Shown one piece after another: positions 26,194 to 33,702 of a stretch of DNA of 64,000 bases; position 1 is the first letter of the stretch; each line of letters starts with the position of its first letter. Made by a program: the position numbers and the translations under genes. The DNA comes from Peribacillus folii (GTDB taxonomy: Bacteria > Bacillota > Bacilli > Bacillales > DSM-1321). The notes under the pieces are model-generated. The model had not been told where the DNA came from, searched no databases, and worked only from the letters and a program-made list of their open reading frames with translations. Location of the stretch: contig NZ_JASJOM010000001.1 in assembly GCF_030271255.1 (NCBI RefSeq), positions 475,133 to 539,132 of the forward strand, given 5' to 3'.

Positions 26194-27137
26194 TTCCGTC
26201 GATTCCTTTCCTTCAATCTAAGCTCTGGGTTCAAATACCGATAAGATAAATCAACGGTACTATTGACCATGAATACAATGATGGCCATGATCAATAGATA
26301 CCCTTGGATGACCGGGTAATCCCGCGACCGGATCGAGTCCACCACCATCTTGCCTATGCCTGGATAGGCGAAGATCACCTCGATGACGACTACACCGCCG
26401 ATCAGGCTGCCAAGGCTGACACCGAATACGGTAATGACCGGAGGCAGGCTATAGCGGAATGCATGGCCAAAGAATATCCGCATTTCGGAAATCCCCCTTG
26501 ACCGGGCAGCCCTGATGAAATCCTGACTGAGCGAATCGATCAGGCTTGAGCGCAGCAAGCGAACGTATACACTGGTGATGGCCAGCCCTAGAGTCAAGGA
26601 CGGCAGAATCATGGAAGTGACTCCATCCCTTCCCATCGTCGGAAGTGCCCCAAGGCGAACCGCAACTAAATCTATCAACAGCAGCCCCAGCCAAAAGCTG
26701 GGTATGGCCGCACCCAATAAAGAAACGCCGCGGCTCAACTGATCGAGCCAGCTTCCCCTGTACAAAGCGGCAAGAGATCCCAAAGGCAGGGCGATGATGA
26801 GCATGACAAGCAATCCCCCGATTGCCAGCTCCAGTGTTGCCGGCAAACCGCTCACGATCATTTTCAGTACGGGCTGGTTGGTAAGGTAAGAACGGCCGAA
26901 ATCCAATTGGATGAAGCCGATGAACCAATGCCCGTACTGCACGAGCAGCGGTTCATCGAAGCCCAGTTCTTCCCTGAGCTCATTGACCTGTTCGGTTGTG
27001 ACCGATACATCCTCCACCTGCAGGATCGAGAGGACCGGATCTCCCGGGGCAAGCCGGACAAACAAGAAGGAAATGAATGTAACCGTAAGGACAAACATCA
27101 CGACCTCCATGAATCGCCTAACTAAAATGCCAAGCAT
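26184..27137 (-). CDS. cntB: Metallophore-type ABC transporter permease (OppB/NikB/CntB family)
   Basis: 317 residues with six spans. The N-terminus (VRLAPGDP), the ATLELAIGGLLVMLIIALPLG membrane segment and the EAA loop (FIRAARSRGISEMRIFFGHAF in part, near residue 208) mark an OppB/NikB-type permease. The start follows the cntA stop by one nucleotide. It forms the translocation pore with the C-type permease. Confidence 0.83.
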   Translation of the reverse strand: MLGILVRRFMEVVMFVLTVTFISFLFVRLAPGDPVLSILQVEDVSVTTEQVNELREELGFDEPLLVQYGHWFIGFIQLDFGRSYLTNQPVLKMIVSGLPATLELAIGGLLVMLIIALPLGSLAALYRGSWLDQLSRGVSLLGAAIPSFWLGLLLIDLVAVRLGALPTMGRDGVTSMILPSLTLGLAITSVYVRLLRSSLIDSLSQDFIRAARSRGISEMRIFFGHAFRYSLPPVITVFGVSLGSLIGGVVVIEVIFAYPGIGKMVVDSIRSRDYPVIQGYLLIMAIIVFMVNSTVDLSYRYLNPELRLKERNRRKWS

Positions 27138-27138
27138 T

Positions 27139-28668
27139 TCACTTCACATCCAGTTCATTCGTCAGCATATAGTATTCACTTCTCGAAGTGACCCAGTTTT
27201 CCACCTTATCGGCGTCATAAGCGACTAGTGTATTCGGATGTAATATGAATGAATTATATACCTGCTCATCCACGTATAAGGCAATTTCCTCAGCTATATC
27301 CGAGCGTTTATCCTGTTCGACCGTCATATTCAGTTCATCAATCATGGCCGTCAGGTGCTCATCATCCGCTCCGCTGAAATTCAAGGCCCCGTTCGGGTGA
27401 TAGGTCGCATTCAAATAATAGCCGGCATCCCCACGCGGCGCCGTCAAATTACTGTAGGTCGTAACATCCCAATCCCTGTTGGCGGCCATATATTCCTCCG
27501 GTATCTCTATCTGCTTGATTTCCACTTCGATTCCCAACCGGCCGGCATCCGATTGAAAAACTTGGGCAATCAAAGGTAAATCGGCACGTGAACTGTAGGT
27601 TAAAAGGGTAAACGTTAACGGTTTTCCCTCCTTTTGCATGACCCCCTTCACTTCCTTGTATCCCGCTTGCTCGAGAAATGTTCTTGCGGCCTTTAGCCCC
27701 TTTTCTTTTTCCGGATAGTCCGGAGCAAACGAGAATGTCGATGGAAACGGTCCCTTGGCAACCTCGGCATGGCCATGCAAAATCGTATCCGCAATCGTAG
27801 AACGATCGATCAAAGCATCAATGGCCTTTCGGACGTTAATATCCTGCAGCGCTTTCCTTTCCAAATTCATCGTCATTTGATGCACCCGGAAGGTAGAGGT
27901 CGATTCGACCTTCACGCGATCGATCGCTTTTAAACTTTCGAGACTTTCGACTTCAGGGCGGAAGACAATATCGGCATCCCCCGACTCAAGTGCAAGAGAG
28001 CGGGCATTGGCATCTTCATTAAAGGAAAACCTGGCTTTTGCAAGCTTTGCAGCTCCATTCCAGTAGGCCTCGTAACGTATTAAATCAACTGCCGTGCCCG
28101 GAATGAATTTCGAGACGGCAAATGGTCCTGTCCCTATCGGCTTGTTCATGAAGTCGCTTTCCGTTACATCCATGATCGAGGTATTGGGATGGACCAATTC
28201 CGATGGAAACTCCGGAAAGGGCGCCTCCGTCTTGATCGTGAGTATATTTCCCTTCGCTGTAATCGAGGCGATGCGCAAGGCATTCTTGATCGCCAGACTG
28301 TCCTTCATTGCCCGCTCCAACGACGCCTTCACCGCTTGGCCGTCCATCGGCTTTCCATTCTGGAACGTCACATCATCCCTCAGCTCGAACTTCCATAACT
28401 GTCCATCCTTGCTCTCCCAGCTTTTGGCCAGCCACGGCTCGATGGTCAAATCCTTATCATTGAGATGCACCAAGGTCTCCGTAATGCCTGCCCGCAAGGA
28501 CACATAGCTTGTATCCACATTGGGATCGAGCGAGCTCGTCGCAAAATTAAACAGCAAATTCACCTCCTTGTCCCCTTTTCCTTGCTCCTTGGACGACTCC
28601 TTGGCACAAGCAGCCAATACCAAAAATGATAGACATAGTATAATAATTGATTGATATTTTCTCGACAT
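27139..28668 (-). CDS. cntA: Metal-chelate/peptide-binding lipoprotein (CntA/NikA-like)
   Basis: About 509 residues. A lipoprotein signal (MSRKYQSIIILCLSFLV then lipobox LAAC) anchors a family-5 solute-binding protein to the outer membrane face. Typical features are the domain opening LDPNVDTSYVSLRAGITETL and PIGTGPFAVSKF; the C-terminal region contains a YSNLTAPRGDAGYY segment at the position where CntA/NikA proteins contact ligand. The third of three consecutive ATGs (28668) has GGAGG 8 nt upstream and gives the best signal peptide. First gene of the operon, behind three Zur-box-like sites. A metal-metallophore complex is the inferred ligand. Confidence 0.82.
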   Translation of the reverse strand: MSRKYQSIIILCLSFLVLAACAKESSKEQGKGDKEVNLLFNFATSSLDPNVDTSYVSLRAGITETLVHLNDKDLTIEPWLAKSWESKDGQLWKFELRDDVTFQNGKPMDGQAVKASLERAMKDSLAIKNALRIASITAKGNILTIKTEAPFPEFPSELVHPNTSIMDVTESDFMNKPIGTGPFAVSKFIPGTAVDLIRYEAYWNGAAKLAKARFSFNEDANARSLALESGDADIVFRPEVESLESLKAIDRVKVESTSTFRVHQMTMNLERKALQDINVRKAIDALIDRSTIADTILHGHAEVAKGPFPSTFSFAPDYPEKEKGLKAARTFLEQAGYKEVKGVMQKEGKPLTFTLLTYSSRADLPLIAQVFQSDAGRLGIEVEIKQIEIPEEYMAANRDWDVTTYSNLTAPRGDAGYYLNATYHPNGALNFSGADDEHLTAMIDELNMTVEQDKRSDIAEEIALYVDEQVYNSFILHPNTLVAYDADKVENWVTSRSEYYMLTNELDVK

Positions 28669-28708
28669 CATCATTTCCTCCATAATCACTTACGATTTAC
28701 TACGTCTC

Positions 28709-28729
28709 AAATCGAAAACATTACGATTT
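28709..28729. promoter_or_regulatory. Zur-box-like palindrome, cntA-proximal
   Basis: The 21-bp site reads AAATCGAAAA-C-ATTACGATTT in two arms and agrees with the Zur consensus at about 18 of 20 positions. It lies 41 bp before the cntA start. Additional half-sites flank it (TTACGATTTA at 28690, AAATCGTATA at 28730). Confidence 0.7.
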
Positions 28730-28803
28730 AAATCGTATATTTCATATCTAACCTATGTAAAGAAAAGTAACTGCGAACCCGCATAAATGGTCCGAAAAAG
28801 AAC

Positions 28804-28838
28804 GATGCTTTCACTCTACATTCCTTCTTGAAAGCACT
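28804..28838 (-). other. Hairpin in the cntA leader
   Basis: GTGCTTTC and GAAAGCAT form an 8-bp stem around a 17-nt loop in the roughly 240-nt leader between the distal promoter and cntA. No T-run follows. A short frame with GGAGGAGGGG in front of TTG (near 28868) would encode about 18 residues, but the spacing is poor. Confidence 0.3.
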
Positions 28839-28880
28839 AACCTGCATTTCGCTTCTGGATGAATCAACCCCTCCTCCATA

Positions 28881-28901
28881 AAATCATAATCATTACGATT
28901 T
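28881..28901. promoter_or_regulatory. Zur-box-like palindrome overlapping the cntA transcription start region
   Basis: AAATCATAAT-C-ATTACGATTT matches the Zur consensus with a single mismatch (19 of 20), the best of the four sites. It lies just downstream of the -10 at 28914-28919, where bound repressor would block RNA polymerase. Confidence 0.82.
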
Positions 28902-28913
28902 ACTGACTGCCTC

Positions 28914-28943
28914 ATTATAAAACGTAATCATTACTATTTACAA
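28914..28943 (-). promoter_or_regulatory. SigA promoter of cntABCDF with Zur-like site in the spacer
   Basis: On the minus strand TTGTAA (28938-28943) and TATAAT (28914-28919) are 18 bp apart. A Zur-like palindrome (28919-28939, AAAACGTAAT-C-ATTACTATTT, about 18 of 20 matches) fills the spacer. Together with the site at 28881-28901 this is a tandem operator around one promoter. Confidence 0.78.
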
Positions 28944-28985
28944 GCATTTTTTCAATTTGACTCACCTTTTACCGTTTCCTTCACA

Positions 28986-29022
28986 AAAAAAAGCACGTAG
29001 ATGTTTGTCTACCGTGCTTTTT
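28986..29022 (-). terminator. Terminator of the tetR-ABC-osmC operon
   Basis: AAAGCACGTAGA and TCTACCGTGCTTT pair around TGTTTG, followed on the minus strand by seven T. It separates the OsmC gene from the cnt promoter. Confidence 0.85.
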
Positions 29023-29038
29023 GCCACGTTAAAGAATA

Positions 29039-29485
29039 TCATTCTGCTCCATGCTCTTGTGTTCCGATTTCTGCTTGTTCTGCTCCATTCAAAATCAGCC
29101 GGAATGAGATATCGGCTTTCAATGAATCTGATACGGCACAATATTTTTGTTTTCCTAGATTGATTGCTCTCCAGATTTTTTTGCTGTCCACTTGGCCATC
29201 GATGGTGAAGGTCACGACGATGGACGTGAATCCTTTCGGCAATTCTTCTTTTCTCGTACCATCCGTTTCGATTTCAAGCCTATTCACGGATGACAAATGG
29301 GGTTTTAGGATCATCGTAACATCTATACCAATGCATCCAGCTAATGACGCCAAAAGCATTTCGGTTGGTGTACACCCTTCCCCTTCGCCTCCATATGCAG
29401 GCGTTGCGTCCATATTGATTTCATAGCCTGAATCTCCAACTGCTGTAAAAGCGCGCTGGCCAGTCCATTTTGTTACCACTTTCAT
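29039..29485 (-). CDS. OsmC-family protein
   Basis: 148 residues of the OsmC/Ohr-like fold: N-terminal strand region, GCTPTEMLLASLAGCIGIDV (in the helix bearing the second Cys, near residues 40-57), and a C-terminal KYCAVSDSLKADISF segment with the other Cys. In OsmC/Ohr proteins a Cys pair reduces organic hydroperoxides. Here the second conserved Cys pattern is that of the general OsmC/YhfA group rather than Ohr. It is the last gene of an operon with an amino-acid ABC importer, so it may handle a thiol or sulfur compound taken up by that system; that is inference. Confidence 0.87.
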   Translation of the reverse strand: MKVVTKWTGQRAFTAVGDSGYEINMDATPAYGGEGEGCTPTEMLLASLAGCIGIDVTMILKPHLSSVNRLEIETDGTRKEELPKGFTSIVVTFTIDGQVDSKKIWRAINLGKQKYCAVSDSLKADISFRLILNGAEQAEIGTQEHGAE

Positions 29486-29513
29486 GATGGTTCCTCCCGC
29501 TTTCTTAAATGTA

Positions 29514-30251
29514 CTACATTTTCTTCAAAAACTTTTTAGCTCGATCTGTTTGCGGTCGGGAAAAGAATTCCTCTGGCGGACTTTCTTCAACGATGGCGCC
29601 ATCCGACATGAAAACGATTCTATCGGCAACTTCCCGGGCAAATGTCATTTCATGTGTAACGATCGCCATGGTCATTCCATCTTGGGCGAGTTCCTTGATT
29701 ACCGCCAATACCTCATCCACCAATTCCGGATCTAATGCAGAGGTTGGTTCATCGAACAACAAGAAATCGGGTTCCATCGCAAGCGCTCTGGCAATCGCGA
29801 CCCTTTGTTGCTGACCTCCGGATAATCGGGATGGGTATACCTCCTTTTTGTCGATCAAGCCAACTCTTTGTAACAGTGCTTCACCTTTTCTTACTGCTTC
29901 ATTTTTCGGCCACTTTTTCACGATCAGCAGAGCTTCCATCACATTTTCCAGGACCGTTTTATGCGGGTATAGATTGAATTGTTGAAAGACCATACCCGTA
30001 TGCAGACGGACTTTTTTCATTTGCTTATTGCGCACTTTATGGCTGCTGCTCGCTTCAACGGCAATGCTGCCCACCTCGATGGAGCCACTCGTCAACTCCT
30101 CCAGTCCATTGATGCATCGAAGCAAGGTACTTTTTCCTGAACCGCTTGGACCGAGAATCACGACAACTTCGCCGCTATTCACTTGTAAATTGATATCTTT
30201 CAACACATCCAAGGTTGAAAAACTCTTCGATAAGTTGCGGATGTTTATCAT
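29514..30251 (-). CDS. Polar amino-acid ABC transporter ATP-binding protein
   Basis: 245 residues, GlnQ/TcyC-type ATPase: Walker [10 protein letters not shown] (near 34), Q-loop [12 protein letters not shown], signature [16 protein letters not shown], Walker [14 protein letters not shown] and switch THEM. Lies 15 nt after the permease gene. The family imports polar amino acids such as glutamine, arginine or cystine; the substrate cannot be read from the sequence. Confidence 0.9.
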   Translation of the reverse strand: MINIRNLSKSFSTLDVLKDINLQVNSGEVVVILGPSGSGKSTLLRCINGLEELTSGSIEVGSIAVEASSSHKVRNKQMKKVRLHTGMVFQQFNLYPHKTVLENVMEALLIVKKWPKNEAVRKGEALLQRVGLIDKKEVYPSRLSGGQQQRVAIARALAMEPDFLLFDEPTSALDPELVDEVLAVIKELAQDGMTMAIVTHEMTFAREVADRIVFMSDGAIVEESPPEEFFSRPQTDRAKKFLKKM

Positions 30252-30266
30252 TCTACCTCACCATAC

Positions 30267-30911
30267 TTAGTCATAAATTGATAACCGTTTTTCGATTCTT
30301 TCCAATACAAAGGAAAATCCTGTGCTCATGATCCAATACATTAGCGCAATCGCTAAATAAAAGGGCATATATACATAATATTGGGCAATCAATAATTGAG
30401 CAGATCTTAACAATTCGGTAACCGTGATAACGGAAACAAGCGATGTTTCCTTTAACATCCCGATGAACGTATTGCCTGCCGGCGGGATGGCTACCCTGAT
30501 CGCCTGCGGAAAAACGATTCTGCGCATCGTTTGATAAGGTGACATTCCCGAAGCATATGCCGCTTCATATTGCCCTTTCGGGATGGATTGGATTGCTCCG
30601 CGCAATGTTTCGGAAAGGTATGCCCCGATGCTGATGCTTAGTGCAATATAGGCCGCCGTCAATGGCTGAAGGTTAAAACCGTAATCCGCCAGTCCATAAT
30701 AGACAATGATGATTTGGACCAATGTGGGCGTGCCTCTTATGATGGAAACATATGCACGGGCGATCCATCTACTCACTTTATTGCCTTTTAATCTTGCTAC
30801 CGCCACGATCACCGCAATAATCGATCCAAAAAACATGGAAATAATGGTGATAAGGAGCGTATAATATGCTCCCTTCAATAAAAATGGCAGGTTCGTCCAA
30901 ATAACATCCAT
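30267..30911 (-). CDS. Polar amino-acid ABC transporter permease
   Basis: 214 residues with about five spans of the HisM/GlnP/TcyB type. The opening (LPFLLKGAYYTLLITIISMFFG), RGTPTLVQIIIVYYGL and the EAA loop (EAAYASGMSPYQTMRRIVFPQA in part, near residue 135) are typical. Sits 32 nt after the binding-protein gene. Confidence 0.9.
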   Translation of the reverse strand: MDVIWTNLPFLLKGAYYTLLITIISMFFGSIIAVIVAVARLKGNKVSRWIARAYVSIIRGTPTLVQIIIVYYGLADYGFNLQPLTAAYIALSISIGAYLSETLRGAIQSIPKGQYEAAYASGMSPYQTMRRIVFPQAIRVAIPPAGNTFIGMLKETSLVSVITVTELLRSAQLLIAQYYVYMPFYLAIALMYWIMSTGFSFVLERIEKRLSIYD

Positions 30912-30943
30912 AGCTTGCTTGTTTCCTTTCTACGAAAATCGGT

Positions 30944-31774
30944 TTATTCTTGTGGCTCTTCCCCAAACCATTTTACGAAAAGCTTTTTATAGGTGCCGTC
31001 TTCTTTCATATCGGCCAGATGCTTGTTCAATTCCTTCAATAATGATTCATTGCCTTTACGGATCGCGATTCCCGCTTCATCGGATTTGACCGGCTCGCCA
31101 ACCGCTTTGATCTTAAAACCGTTTTTCTCGACAACCGGTTTCAGCGCATACATATTATTGATGGTCGCATCAATTCTTCCGGAGTCCAAATCCTTTAAAG
31201 ATGTAATCACGTCATCATAGGTCTTGATCGTAAAATCGCCTACTTCCGGAAGCAGCTCTGTACGAAGATAGGTTTCATCATTCGTTCCCAGTCCCACTCC
31301 GATGTTCTTGCCTTTGAAGTCTTTTACAGATTTCACCGCATTATTTTTTTCTTGGACGATCACCTTCACATTGTTTGTGATATAAGGCTCGGTAAAGTCC
31401 ATTTGTTTTTTTCGTTCATCCGTAATCGTCATTTGGCTTATCACCGCATCGAACTTTTTGGTTTGCAAGCCGGCCACCATTCCCGAAAATTCCTGAGAAA
31501 CGAATTCAACGTCCACTCCAAGCCGTTTGGCCAATTCCTTGGCGATATCCGCATCGAATCCATCCATCTCTTTTTTGTCATTCAAGAAATTATACGGTTG
31601 ATATGTACCCATAAGTCCCACTTTAATGGTTCCGCGATCCTTGATTTGTTGTAATAAATCGGCACTGCTTTCGTCCTTTTCACTTGCCTTCTCATCCTTT
31701 GTCCCGCACGCGCTTAAAATCAACGTAAAGGCTAGTAATACAACCAAAGTAAGGTAGGAATATTTTTTCTTCAT
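30944..31774 (-). CDS. Amino-acid-binding lipoprotein of the ABC importer
   Basis: About 276 residues. A lipoprotein signal with lipobox LSAC (MKKKYSYLTLVVLLAFTLIL then SACGTK) anchors a family-3 solute-binding protein. Signature IKVGLMGTYQPYNF near the N-terminus and GFDADIAKELAKRLG match the domain. ATG at 31774 has AGGAGA 7 nt upstream; the frame also opens 18 nt earlier. The leader overlaps the end of the TetR gene, so regulator and importer are translationally linked. Confidence 0.9.
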   Translation of the reverse strand: MKKKYSYLTLVVLLAFTLILSACGTKDEKASEKDESSADLLQQIKDRGTIKVGLMGTYQPYNFLNDKKEMDGFDADIAKELAKRLGVDVEFVSQEFSGMVAGLQTKKFDAVISQMTITDERKKQMDFTEPYITNNVKVIVQEKNNAVKSVKDFKGKNIGVGLGTNDETYLRTELLPEVGDFTIKTYDDVITSLKDLDSGRIDATINNMYALKPVVEKNGFKIKAVGEPVKSDEAGIAIRKGNESLLKELNKHLADMKEDGTYKKLFVKWFGEEPQE

Positions 31775-31788
31775 AATCAATCTCCTTT

Positions 31789-32406
31789 TCATTTTCCCAA
31801 TAACCCAAAGAATTCGAATCTGACCATTTCTTTGGATAGTTCAGCGGTTGTCTTATTGCAGATATGCGAGCCATCCGAGACCGGTCCGAATAACCACCTG
31901 GACAGAATCCCTTCAAATAAGCTCATCAATAAGGCAGCTTGTAATCCCGGATCCCTTTCAGGCAGGATGTTCAGCTCCATTGCCCTTTTAATATTATTTC
32001 CGAAAGCTTCTTCCACCTTCAAGCGAGTTTCGATGATTGCCTGTTTAAGTGATTCTTCGCCTTCGATCCCTTTGAATATCATTTCCATCATATATCGATT
32101 GGATTGAGAAAAATCAAATAATTCAACAAATAGCTTCTCCGAAGAATTCAATACATCCTCAACCGTACCAGGAGATTTTCGATGCCCATGTGCCACTACC
32201 TCCAGAAGCCCGCTTTGCCCCTGTTGGATGATTTCCAATGCAATTGCTTCTTTGCTTTTGAAATGCCAATAAAAAGTGCCCTGTGCAATGCCAGCCTCGC
32301 GGACGATATCGGAAATCTTCGTTTTATGATAACCAAGTGAAGCAAAAAGTTGTTGCGAAATCGCCAATATTTGCTCTCTTCTTTCCAGCTTTTCTTGAGT
32401 AGGAAT
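31789..32406 (-). CDS. TetR-family regulator heading the ABC-osmC operon
   Basis: The N-terminal helix-turn-helix (ILAISQQLFASLGYHKTKIS, then DIVREAGIAQGTFYWHFKSK) is clear. No ATG, GTG or TTG lies in frame where TetR proteins normally begin. The frame extends upstream through PTQEKLERREQ to an ATT at 32404-32406, which has GGGAGG at 9 nt, so I place the start there (205 residues). A TTG at 32367 is the only conventional start and would clip the first helix. Being first in the operon and overlapping the lipoprotein gene, it probably controls its own transporter. Confidence 0.82.
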   Translation of the reverse strand: MPTQEKLERREQILAISQQLFASLGYHKTKISDIVREAGIAQGTFYWHFKSKEAIALEIIQQGQSGLLEVVAHGHRKSPGTVEDVLNSSEKLFVELFDFSQSNRYMMEMIFKGIEGEESLKQAIIETRLKVEEAFGNNIKRAMELNILPERDPGLQAALLMSLFEGILSRWLFGPVSDGSHICNKTTAELSKEMVRFEFFGLLGK

Positions 32407-32443
32407 GCTTCGCCACCTCCCGATTGATTAGTCAGTCAGTATT

Positions 32444-32472
32444 ATCATATAAAAATAATGCTCAGTAGTCAA
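32444..32472 (-). promoter_or_regulatory. SigA promoter of the tetR-ABC-osmC operon
   Basis: On the minus strand TTGACT (32467-32472) and TATGAT (32444-32449) are 17 bp apart. The repeated GACTGACT just downstream, before the Shine-Dalgarno, is a candidate operator for the TetR protein. Confidence 0.72.
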
Positions 32473-32512
32473 TTAACTTTAGCGGTTTAGTTGGTATTAT
32501 ATTTTCACAAAC

Positions 32513-32543
32513 AAAAAGCTCCTGAAAATGCACTTCAGGAGCT
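32513..32543 (-). terminator. Terminator of the mannitol operon
   Basis: AGCTCCTGAA and TTCAGGAGCT form a perfect 10-bp stem, followed on the minus strand by five T. It lies right after mtlD. Confidence 0.87.
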
Positions 32544-32551
32544 CAGGTTGA

Positions 32552-33697
32552 TTATTTTTTCAATTCATTGTAGTGAGCGATGACTTCTTTCGTCAATTCA
32601 CTGTTTTCGTCAAGGCCGCTAACTTCCTTGAGCACGGCTGGCACGCCATTTTCCTTGATCATCGCTTGCAGCTTGATCGCTTCTTCATCTTCATGGAAAT
32701 CAAACAGCAGGGCGGATGCTATCGCCTTGGCCAGGTTCGTATAAGAAAGACCGGCCTTCTTCGCTTCCACGGCCGGGCGCACGAGGCGATCGTTCGGCCC
32801 TAGCTTGCGCAACGGTGAGCGGCCCACTCTATTCACCGAGTCGTTCAAGTAGGCATTTTTGAATCGAGCAATGATTTTTTCAATATAGCGCTGATGCTCG
32901 TCTGCATCCAAGCCGTATTGATGGATTAAATAGGCGCCTGTTTCGCCTAGTATTTTCTTGACTTGCTCGACGATCGCTTCATCCTCCAATGACTGGTCAA
33001 TCGTCCATTTGCTATCTTTGAGGTAACCGAGGTAAGCAATCGATGCATGTCCGGTATTGACGGTGAACAGTTTCCTCTCGATGAATGGAGCCAATTCTTC
33101 CACGATCGTCATCCCCTCAACCGCAGGAATGTTTTCTTTCGTTTCCACGACCCACTCATAATATGGTTCAACCAAAACGTCCAGTGACCCTTCATTGTTT
33201 TGCAAAGGAACGATCCGATCGACAGCTGAATTGAAGAAGTATACTTTTTCAGTAAGGCTTGCCTTCGTTTCTTGATCCAAGTGCTGCTGGATGTACCCTT
33301 CCAATAGGTCCGTTGCCGAGATTTGGTTTTCGCAAGCGATCACATAAAGTTTTTCATCGGTTTGCTTCACTCTTGAAGCCAATCCTTTTGCAATCAAAGG
33401 AGCGATATGGGGCAAAATATTCGGTCCGATCGCAGTGGTAAGGTAGGTTGCTTCCGAGATGGCCTTTATGATTTCATCTTCCTGGTTCTTGCTATTCAAG
33501 CCTGAAACATGTTCCACCGTGACGGATTCTTTTTGATCCGTTGCCAGTTTGACTTGGTATTGTTTTTTTTCATTCAATTGATCAATGATTTTATCAGCTA
33601 TATCTACAAATGTGACATGATATCCAGATTGTGAAAAGAGTGCTCCGATAAATCCTCTTCCAATGTTTCCTGCACCAAAATGTACGGCTTGTTTCAT
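32552..33697 (-). CDS. mtlD: Mannitol-1-phosphate 5-dehydrogenase
   Basis: About 381 residues. The N-terminal NAD-binding segment MKQAVHFGAGNIGRGF is characteristic. It oxidises mannitol-1-phosphate, produced by the PTS, to fructose-6-phosphate. The catalytic-domain segment KLFTVNTGHASIAYLGYL with its conserved Asn/His is near residue 205. The ATG at 33697 matches family N-termini and has AAAGGG upstream; the first in-frame ATG at 33706 overlaps that site. It begins 5 nt after mtlR. Confidence 0.95.
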   Translation of the reverse strand: MKQAVHFGAGNIGRGFIGALFSQSGYHVTFVDIADKIIDQLNEKKQYQVKLATDQKESVTVEHVSGLNSKNQEDEIIKAISEATYLTTAIGPNILPHIAPLIAKGLASRVKQTDEKLYVIACENQISATDLLEGYIQQHLDQETKASLTEKVYFFNSAVDRIVPLQNNEGSLDVLVEPYYEWVVETKENIPAVEGMTIVEELAPFIERKLFTVNTGHASIAYLGYLKDSKWTIDQSLEDEAIVEQVKKILGETGAYLIHQYGLDADEHQRYIEKIIARFKNAYLNDSVNRVGRSPLRKLGPNDRLVRPAVEAKKAGLSYTNLAKAIASALLFDFHEDEEAIKLQAMIKENGVPAVLKEVSGLDENSELTKEVIAHYNELKK

Positions 33698-33702
33698 TAC
33701 AA

